Assembly: GCA_012845835.1 (NCBI GenBank)
Contig: JABAKD010000035.1
Coordinates: forward strand, 764,246-828,245
Direction of reading: 5' to 3'
Origin: Undaria pinnatifida
Taxonomy: Eukaryota > Sar > Phaeophyceae > Laminariales > Alariaceae
Length of the DNA: 64,000 nucleotides
The notes beneath the pieces are model-generated. The model was not told where the DNA came from. It saw only the letters and a program-made list of their open reading frames with translations, and did no database searches. Each line of letters begins with the position of its first letter. Within the stretch, counting starts at the first letter, position 1. The position numbers and the translations under genes are program-made. Positions 56,697 through 64,000 of this stretch are shown here, in pieces.

Positions 56697-57235
56697 TGTG
56701 GAGGATAGAGATTTTAGACTACCACCTATCGACGCAGTGTTCAGTAGCATTGATTGTTCATTGCTGTACTCGTAGTCGTAGCAGAACTAGAAAGCAACAT
56801 AGACTATAGCGTAACAGCTGAACCGGAACTTTCTTGGAAGAATTGTTCTAGAAATACGGCGGGATTACCACCTGTTCGACTACTGCTGTAATAGTTGAAG
56901 AAGATCGTATCGAACGAGGTAGTCGAGTTCTCGAAGTCAGAGGCTTCTGGAAGAAGAAGTACTCTGGGCGCTGAGACGGATGACGCGGGTGGCCCCACCC
57001 TATTCACTCCTCACTCTTCTCTCGTTCTTCTATTATTTCTCGTTAGTTTTCAGTGTCCCCTAAACTCTGGACACAGCGGTCCATTGGTCTCAAGTGTTTC
57101 TTTTGTTGGCCGAAAGTGCCCGTTAAAACTGCAACATATTTCTGCCTCGTGCACCTTGCACGCTCCTTCGGTTAGCTTATTTGCTGCGCGTGCCAGCCTC
57201 TGCGACCACGCCAGGTCGTATCGTCACATACGCCA
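56697..57235 (+). repeat. 3' LTR of copia element A
   Basis: 539 bases starting TGTGGAGGATAG and ending CACATACGCCA, aligned with 43528-44081. Confidence 0.8.
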
Positions 57236-57959
57236 ATAGGGTGGCCTGTGTCTGTGACAGCCCCGAGTCTAGTTGCAGCCATTGGTATTTTTTAACACCG
57301 TGCTTGAACGTGTCTTGTCACGGCGCAACTTTATTTCCAAGCAAACATATTTGTTCTCTATTGAAGCGACATATAAGCGAAAAAACGTTATTGTCCCAAA
57401 TCTAGCTGTGGAGATTTTAACGCAAAATTGGCACGATGAATGGTGAAAAGTCCATCGGAGTCTGACGCATTGGACCTACCTGCACACACGGGACAACCCC
57501 CCCCCCCAGAAAAGTTATGTGGACCGAGATAATTGGGTATAATAAATCACCTGCGCGTGATGTTTTTTGCATGAAGAGTGGGGGATTATTTCAATTTTTC
57601 AAGCGTTGCTGTTACAGCATGTGAAGGCTTAGTCTTGAGTTAAGGTTTACGGTAAAATTAGTGTATGTAGTTGCGCGCGTTACATTGTGTGTACATGAAC
57701 TTCCACCTTTTGCTTCGGTGCTACTTTCTTCAACCCTCGTGGTGTCGTTTCGGGGTGAATTGTCGTGCGTTTTGGATCAGTTTTGTGGCTTTTTCGCGTA
57801 ATTTCGGAGCGTTTTTGTTCTAAAATGGACAATATTCATGGATACGTTTTAAGACCGGATTCGGGTTCCTCTCGGTCGTGAGCACTTTGTTTCTCCTGTC
57901 ATCTCTCAAAAACAATGGAGCAAAAACCGGTACCCCCTTTGGTAAAAGTGTTCTGCCTG
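57236..57959. other. No recognisable gene
   Basis: Between copia A and Ty3-3. Nothing repetitive or coding beyond short frames; a run of ten C lies near 57497. Confidence 0.3.
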
Positions 57960-58227
57960 TGTTAAGGTACGACCTTGAAAGGCCGGTAATAACCTGATCC
58001 AATAGGTAATTGGCCGTTGTCGTATGATAATATGGCGTTTTATATTCGGGGTATTCAAGGGATGGAGATTATCTTGCCTCTTGTCCCAGTTTTCATCTTC
58101 GGTTCTGGTGAAAATAATGAAAGTTGCTTCTCTCCCGCTTTGAGCTACGAAATTGAGTAACACCGGGGACATGCCCACTTGGTGGACCTGTAGCGACACT
58201 CTGTGTCTCACCCCAACCAACTTAACA
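57960..58227 (+). repeat. 5' LTR of Ty3-3, diverged
   Basis: 268 bases, TGTTAAGG to ACTTAACA. It aligns with the Ty3-1 LTR at the ends (GGTACGACCTTGAAAGGCC, TTTTATATTCGGGG, CACTCTGTGTC), but the central inverted repeat GATCGGAGGC is not kept. A candidate primer binding site, TGGAGTCTTCGAG, follows from 58231. Confidence 0.75.
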
Positions 58228-59093
58228 AATGGAGTCTTCGAGTAGGACCAGGATCGGTGGAATTCTCCATCCTATCGTACGCTCGTCTTGGGTTTTTGCT
58301 TTTGTTAAGCAGCTGTTTTTTCCGTGAATCGGCTCTTGCTCTCTCCCGGTGACTGCTCAATAGGTGAGGTACTCTTCCCTCTCGGCGGTGACCACAACAA
58401 CAGCGAGACGGCAAGGGCCTCCTGGTAGTCACCGTGTGTGCGACACATGGGCGACATCCTTGGTCATGGCGCAGAAGGTGTTTCGTTTTAAAGCTCTGGT
58501 ATTTGCGGTACAAGAGGGTGTGGTCGCTCGGCACACATCCAGTCGACGATACGGCACCCAGGATAAAAGCTCTTCGGGAGCAGGGTTCCCTGAGCTAGGG
58601 CGCCAGACACACCTTCTGGTAGTCTCTCCGTCCGCCAGTTGCCACGTAAATCCGCAGGGGAGCCGACCCAAGCCTCAATCACCAGACTTATTCGTTCCGC
58701 GCCCAACCAGCACGTTGCAAAATTTCCAAGCCTCTCGCTCAGCGTTTACCTGCACAGCTTCGCGAGCAGCCAGCACAAGCCACAGCAACGCCCTCCGACT
58801 CGTCCTTCCTCTTTTTTTGTGCTTCGACCCCGGACGTATGCGCAATCAAGAGCAAGCATACCAGACACTTTAGATTATCAGCAACGGACGAACCGCTTTT
58901 CGGGGGCTTCATTGGACATCGCACAACTTTGTCGAAGGAGCCAGGCCGACCTTAGCGGGACCTCCTTGAACTGCCGACACTTGGGCAGGATGATTTATTG
59001 CCTCGGCCCCGGCGCCCGTGCCTGATCCCCTCCGTTTCGACCATTTGGACCACAGGCGGCTCTCGCGATTTGTTCTTCAACAATAACAACAAC
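58228..59093 (+). other. Leader of Ty3-3
   Basis: Open frames at 58364-58873 and 58639-59025 overlap and lack known motifs. This is either untranslated leader or a decayed gag N-terminus. Confidence 0.35.
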
Positions 59094-60694
59094 ATGCCTA
59101 CCAGTGGGGCAGCGGGCAACTCAGGCAGGCTGAGGTCTTCCACGCGCCCCAACCTGGATGACCGTGAGACAAAGAGAGCACGTTTGAGATCCCGCGACTC
59201 GAGACGGAGGAGGAACCTCCGGAGGAGGGTTCAGGTGACGAGACAGCGGATGGGCCACCACAGGCTCACAAACCAATTCACCGGTTCACGCAGAGAAGGA
59301 GGTGGACCAACCTCCACCGGGCTCGGGGGCGTGTCGACGCCAGCTCTCGCCAGCCACGGAGGAGCACCACTAGCTGGCCTCTCCGCGCTCGACAGAGCAC
59401 CACCGCCGCTACCTGGGCTCTCCGCGCTCCACAGAGCGCCACGCCCAGACATCCTGGGACCGGAGTGCCTATTTTGGCCTCTCGGACGTGGAATCTGCTG
59501 CGAAATGGGCCCAGCGGGCGCTGGGGGACGCCCGGCAGACGATCCTCCGACGTGTGACACGCCGACGCCATTATGATGAAGGCATCGAGGAGGCCAAGAA
59601 CGCTGAGCGGGAGGCGTCCATGGTGATAGAGAGGGCGCACCAAGCCCTCGCCCAATCAGCTGCGGTGGCTGCGGCGGGAGCTACCGCGGCCCCCTCGCCT
59701 TCGACTCGCCCGCAGGGTGTCGCATCCCAGCGACCACGGCCCGTGGACAACGCCATTTTCAAGGACAGCTCCGTGATTGCCATTGTCGCTTCCACAGCCA
59801 AAGCCAAGCTTGGTTACTCGGTCAAGCGTGAGTGGATCAAGCTGCCCCACAACGCCGTAGCAACCATTGATGTGCTGCCTTTCCCCACAAGTCTGACGGC
59901 ACGCAGCAATTTACACGCTCGGTTAGATCTTCAATGTCTGACATTCTCATGCGCTGCAACGGCCGTTGCACAGAGCGTGCGATCGCTCACGTGGGCAACC
60001 GGTTGGGACCACCCGTTCCACATGGCGTTCACACGTGCTATAACGCCTGACACGCCCACCACCCCCCGCATGATGACCTTGATCGATTATTGTTTTGGGC
60101 AGGTGTCGCGAGACATGGCAGGAGGAGCGTCTGGGCCCGAGACCTTCACCCCCCTGTTGCGTCTACTAATGACGCACTTCGACCGGGTTGACTCAGGGGA
60201 GGGCTACACCAAGTGTTTGGAGTGTTGAATGGCACTCCCTTTGTGATTTCAGTCGGGGGCTTCGCGTACTTGTGTCTACCGTTACGGGGAGTGGGCGTGT
60301 TTTGTCTCCGGAGAGGGATGTGGTGTTGGAGGTGGTCCGGATGGCGGTGAATGAAACCTTTCCGGCGCTTATGCCTACGTTGTACCCTGGTTCGGAGGCA
60401 ACGGATCCACGGCCATACGCCTCGTTGTACATTGTGTGGAAGGATTTTAGTGACTTAGCACATAATAAGACACCTGCCGTCAACAACGAAACATATTTTT
60501 CTCTCCCTGTTTCTTCGACGGGAGCGCGGTCATCCGCCGCGTCGGCTCCCGGGTCCGCCGATCATGGTCGCGGCCAGGGCCGAGTGCCGTCCCAGTCGCT
60601 TTCGTGGCAGACGGGATCGAGCCATAATCCATCTGTCATGCCCATTGATGATCTGACCCTTGGCTTGACCAGACATCAAACTGCTGGTCACTAG
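59094..60694 (+). pseudogene. Gag (matrix/capsid) of Ty3-3, frameshifted
   Basis: An ATG at 59094 begins a basic, disordered N-terminus (TRPNLDDRETKRARLRS). A Pro/Ala repeat follows, with LSALDRAPPPLPGLSALHRA. From 59488 a second frame gives helical NAEREASMVIERAHQALAQ, VKREWIKLPHNAVATIDVLP and the capsid block TLIDYCFGQVSRDMAGGASG, LLRLLMTHFDRVDSGEGYTK. After a frame change near 60200 the third frame gives FSRGLRVLVSTVTGSGRVLS and YIVWKDFSDLAHNKTPAVNN and stops at 60694. It aligns with 34943-35690 of Ty3-2. Confidence 0.7.
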
Positions 60695-61062
60695 AAGGAC
60701 ATCATTATGCAGAAGGGTTCACCGTCAGTGCCCCGTTTAAGACCGGCGACCCTCCTGTTTGGAGCGGCCTCTTTTCACCCACCAGTCGTGCTAATGCCCT
60801 CCGAAAAAACTGGGCGCTCTGCCTCAACTGCCACAGAGACAACCACTGCTTCAAGCATTGTAGGGATACTTTCATTAATGCGAACGACTGTTTGAGGCCT
60901 GAACTTGGCCAACTTGGCGACGATGACGCATACCAACGTTGGCAAGCACGCATATTCTGCTACCGCCGAGACGGCAAATCGTCTCGCCGGAAAAACCACA
61001 AAAAAACGGTCGCCACCATCCGGGTCAATCACAAGGGTACCGCCAGGATCAGGGCTAGCTAA
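60695..61062 (+). pseudogene. Nucleocapsid CCHC zinc knuckle of Ty3-3
   Basis: NWALCLNCHRDNHCFKHC (about 60800-60855) is a C-x2-C-x4-H-x4-C knuckle in the frame after another shift. It is followed by RPELGQLGDDDAYQRW, as in Ty3-2, and a Lys/Arg-rich stretch. Confidence 0.75.
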
Positions 61063-62559
61063 ACTGTCACAACGATAACACATACACATCGGATAACCAT
61101 GGTGGTATCCCACCCTCGCCTGCTTCTTCTGTCCCCGCTTCTGCTCCTCGAATGCGATTTGCAGCCGCCCATAACCGGGGCGGAAATCCGAATGCGCGCC
61201 AGCCTGGCACATTCCGTAGCAGCAATTGACAGCTCGACGGCGGTACGTCACACTCGGCCTGTCCGTCGATGGCACTGACAGGGACACCTCTTTTGGTTTC
61301 AGTAGATGCTCGTGTACTTTGTTGCTCACCTGTCCAATAATGCAGCAAAATTCGCCTCTATCTAGAGCCGACGGCTCCTACGCCGTCTGTTGACGATCCT
61401 CATGGCGTAGTACCGGCGGTGGGAACCAGCGCCTCAAGCGTGGTTCCCCTCAGCCAGGTATTTTGTCGATGACGAGAACGCGCGCTTCCAGCGCCGTTCC
61501 TCTCGGTCATGTTCTGAGTTCGGCGACGGGAATCCGCGCCTCCTGCACCGTTCCCCTCAGCCGCTGCATAAACTCGGCAATGCATGTACGCCCTTCAAAC
61601 GCCGCCGCCATCAACTATGGCACGGGAGCTTGCGCTTTGCGCGCTTCCCCCAGGCACGCGTCGCGCAGCAATACAGCTGCGGTGACGGCGCGTCGCCATT
61701 TTAGGCAAACGTGTTCATCCCCCCCTCTCCTTGACCATGCGGTGGCGGTCGGTTTGAGGTGTGGGACGGCCGACCCTCAAAACATTTACTGACCATGAGG
61801 TGGTGGTCCATTTGAAGTGTGGGAAGGCCAACACTAAGACATCGAGATATTTTGCGAGGCTCGACCCGGTGTTTGCTGGTGATAGCAGCGGGCGCTCTGT
61901 CTTTTTTTCCATCAAGTAGGAGTCAACAAGATTTAACTAATTCGTCGCCCTTCTCCTAGAGGCCGAACGGAAATGAGCCTCCTCGGGTAAACCAATTATG
62001 GCCACCTGCCCGAGCCCCGCTCCAGAAGACGCCCACAGGGTCTACGGGCCCTGCTTCGATTTCTAGCACGCTCACCCACGGCCAAATGCTACGGTAGGGG
62101 GTCCCTTTCGGGAATGTTTTTTTCAGTGGCTCGGTGTCAGTCGCGCGAGTGACTCCCCTGTTCCTTACGGTCACAAGCTTTTGTGCCCTTTAACATTCTC
62201 GATATCAATACGAAAGGGGATGGGTACTACGCTGCACCAAAACAATCGCCGAACGATTTTTGTCAGTGAGGCACAGCGTCACTCGCGCGAGTGGCTCAGA
62301 CCCGGCAGTGAAAATTGGTGGCACCTCCCTACCGTAGCCTTGATCCACATTCTTCAGGCTACGAATTCCCCAGCGGTACAGGAAGAAGATTCGACACTGC
62401 ACGAGCGGCCAGTGATGACGCCACGCCTCCAGTCTGATCAGCTGGACGTTAGTCCCGTAAATGTACGGAATAAGCGCACCTCTTGTCCAGCAGAAACAGG
62501 TCAGAGCCCCTGCCCCCTCGGGCGCAGTTAGAGCATATTTTTGCGATTTGTCGCCAAAG
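61063..62559 (+). pseudogene. Variable region between gag and the linker repeats, Ty3-3
   Basis: 61410-61600 holds imperfect tandem units (TRASSAVPLGHVLSSATGIR-like peptides), equivalent to 36390-36560 in Ty3-2. 61720-61850 repeats a GAGGTGTGGGA-containing segment twice. No catalytic domain is recognised. Confidence 0.45.
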
Positions 62560-63600
62560 AGCATAGAGGCCACCACGCGAGAAGCGGTGGGTTCGGACTT
62601 GCGTCGTGCTCTAGAGGCCTGGTGTGCCTGAGGGGGACACCATAGGCTCAAACTGCCGAGCAATAGCGTTCCCAGAGGGGGACAATGCAGACCTAAATGC
62701 CCTACGAGGCTATCGACGGGTTGGCACTGCCGATGTTGGACTCTTTTTCGGGAACAGTACGGGCGGCTTCTTATGAGTTTCCGCCAGTGAGTGAGCTGGG
62801 CCCGAGGCGAGAAACTGCAGAATCGGATTCGCATTATGCTCCCGAGGCCTGGTGTTCCCGCAAGGGGACATTACAGGCACTAAGAGCCGAGGACTGGTGC
62901 TCCAAGAAGGGGACATTGCAGACCCAAAAGTCCAACGAGGCTACCGACGGGTTGGCACCGTCGGTTTTTGATCATTTTTCGGGTGCAGTTAGAGCGGATG
63001 TTTGCAGTGTTCCGCCAACAAGCGAATAGGACCCGAGTCAAGACACCGTGGGTTCGGACTCGTGGGGACACCATATGCCCAACCTGCAGACGACTGGTGT
63101 TCCCAGTGGGGGACATTGCAGACCCTAATGCCCAACGAGGTTACCGACGGGTTGGCACTGTCGATGTTGGACTCGTTTTCGGGTGTAGTAAGGACGGCTT
63201 CTTACGAGTTTACGCCAGTGATTGAAGACGACCCGCGACGAGAAACCACGGGTTCGGACTCGTATTATGCTCCCGAGGCCTGGTGTTCCCGCAAGGAGAA
63301 ACTACAGGCCCAACGAGCCGAGGACTGGTGTTCCCGGAAGGTGACATTGAAGACCCAAATGTCCAACGGGGCTACTGACGGGTTGGCACCATCGTTTTTT
63401 TTATCATTTTTCGGTCGCAGTTAGAGCAGATGCTTGCATTGTTCCGCCAACGAGCGAAGTGGACCCCAGTCGAGACAACGTGGGTTCGGATTCGCGCCGT
63501 GCTCCCGAGGCCTGGTGTTCTCGCAAGGGGACACCACAGGCCCAAGTGCCGAGGCCTGGTGTTCCCGAACGGGGACATTGCAGGCCGAAAATACCAACAC
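62560..63600 (+). pseudogene. Linker repeat array upstream of NADAR in Ty3-3, about four units
   Basis: Units of about 210-250 bases with SNEATDGLAPSVFDHFSGAV, DPRRETTGSDS, YYAPEAWCSRKGTLQA and a second WCSRKGTLQTQ motif. Starts lie at about 62570, 62790, 63030 and 63220, with a part unit at 63440. Several copies are in the same frame or one base apart, and small deletions are present. Ty3-1 has two to three units and Ty3-2 one. Confidence 0.65.
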
Positions 63601-63925
63601 GGCTTTTGATCCTTCCCTCGAATACTCCATAGACAGAGTGGTGTTGTTCTGGTAGCCCCCTTCCAATTTTTGTTGTCCTCTTCATCGCTTGCCGTGGAAG
63701 ACGTGTCATATTGTTGCGTGGACAGGTAAATGCTGGCCGAAAAAGCCAGGATTAGTTTTAAGACCATCGAGCAATGGAGCTCATAATGTCGCCGCCTGGC
63801 CCAAGCACACACAAACGCATCGGTCGAGGCGTGCGCAACTTCTCCTCCGCTGTTGGGGACAGGGAGAAGCAAAACGCCGTGTTATCTGGCACCTACGCCA
63901 AATTCACGCAGAATCCAGCCATGAG
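63600..63925 (+). pseudogene. NADAR domain remnant in Ty3-3
   Basis: The nucleotide sequence follows the NADAR start of Ty3-1 (CTCGAATACTCCATAGACAG, GTGGTGTTGTTCTGGTAGCC). It keeps HRAMELIMS, GPSTHKRIGRGVRNF and GTYAKFTQNPAM across three frames. The Y-x-x-x-E segment is badly damaged and there are at least two stops. The element sequence ends at AATCCAGCCATGAG. This is the third copy of the domain at the same place. Confidence 0.7.
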
Positions 63926-64000
63926 AAAAAACAAGGGTGTGTGCGGTACGCTACGCACCAAGGCTTACAGGCGGTATATACCGCCGGTATTACCGGTACC
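63926..64000. other. Palindrome-rich window end
   Basis: GGCGGTATATACCGCC (63972-63987) is a perfect 16-base palindrome, and CCGGTATTACCGG follows it. This is a change of sequence from the Ty3-3 family and may be the edge of another insertion. Confidence 0.4.

Larger units (their letters stand above)
43528..57235 (+). mobile_element. Ty1/copia element A, split by element B and internally deleted
   Basis: LTRs lie at 43528-44081 and 56697-57235. Leader, gag (from 53521), protease and integrase lie between them; RT and RNase H are absent. Element B (44141-52723) sits in the leader, and a reversed solo LTR of the B family (53655-53962) sits in gag. The flanks of A show no matching 5-base duplication, so one end may be rearranged. 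Confidence 0.8.
57960..64000 (+). mobile_element. Ty3/gypsy retrotransposon Ty3-3 with NADAR, 5' part, runs to the window edge
   Basis: The 5' LTR (57960-58227) is followed by a leader, gag, CCHC, a variable region, four linker units and the start of NADAR. Family homology ends near 63925, and the last 75 bases are unrelated or highly diverged. No 3' LTR is in the window. Gag is the most complete of the three elements. Confidence 0.8.

Overview
This window is a transposon-dense stretch of a nuclear eukaryotic genome, and no bacterial operon or rRNA gene is visible. It contains DIRS-type, Ty3/gypsy and Ty1/copia retroelements, a LINE, small TIR and SINE-like insertions, a satellite array, very long microsatellites and interstitial CCCTAA (TTAGGG) repeats. 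The protein style of the elements and the TTAGGG repeat fit a stramenopile, and a brown alga is my best guess. That guess rests on memory of related elements and was not checked by any search.

Layout. 1-3054 holds the 3' part of a DIRS/Ngaro-like tyrosine-recombinase retroelement with split direct repeats (A1-RT/RNase H/YR-B1-A2-B2). 4180-10420 is a Ty3/gypsy element (Ty3-1) with two 269-bp LTRs that differ at two positions; it interrupts an older repeat, here called X1, and a related uninterrupted copy (X2) lies inverted at 14.6-15.8 kb. 12.6-12.9 kb is a small TIR-bounded insert that contains telomeric repeats. 13.05-13.7 kb is the best candidate for a small spliced gene. 16.9-17.9 kb is a reversed DIRS gag plus its A repeat. 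19.1-20.0 kb is an approximately 870-bp (CT)n tract. 20.6-26.6 kb is a satellite of about 205-bp monomers, interrupted by a TIR element. 26.6-34.9 kb is mostly unrecognised sequence with a solo LTR at 32.1 kb. 34.9-43.5 kb is a second, decayed Ty3/gypsy element (Ty3-2) with gag, NADAR, protease, RT, RNase H, integrase and chromodomain. 43.5-57.2 kb is copia element A, split by copia element B (44.1-52.7 kb, 5-bp target duplication), which itself holds a LINE and a G-rich minisatellite. A reversed solo LTR of the B family sits in the gag of A. 57.96-64 kb is the 5' half of a third Ty3/gypsy element (Ty3-3).

The most unusual signal is that all three Ty3/gypsy elements carry a NADAR/YbiA-like domain. 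In the better-preserved Ty3-2 it lies between gag and the protease. In Ty3-1 and Ty3-3 it is preceded by a tandemly repeated linker of variable copy number. NADAR enzymes remove ADP-ribose, including from guanine in nucleic acids, so the family may carry an activity against host ADP-ribosylation. The pol polyproteins also end in a chromodomain followed by a Tudor-like segment. None of the elements here is intact: stops, frameshifts, deletions and catalytic substitutions are listed individually.
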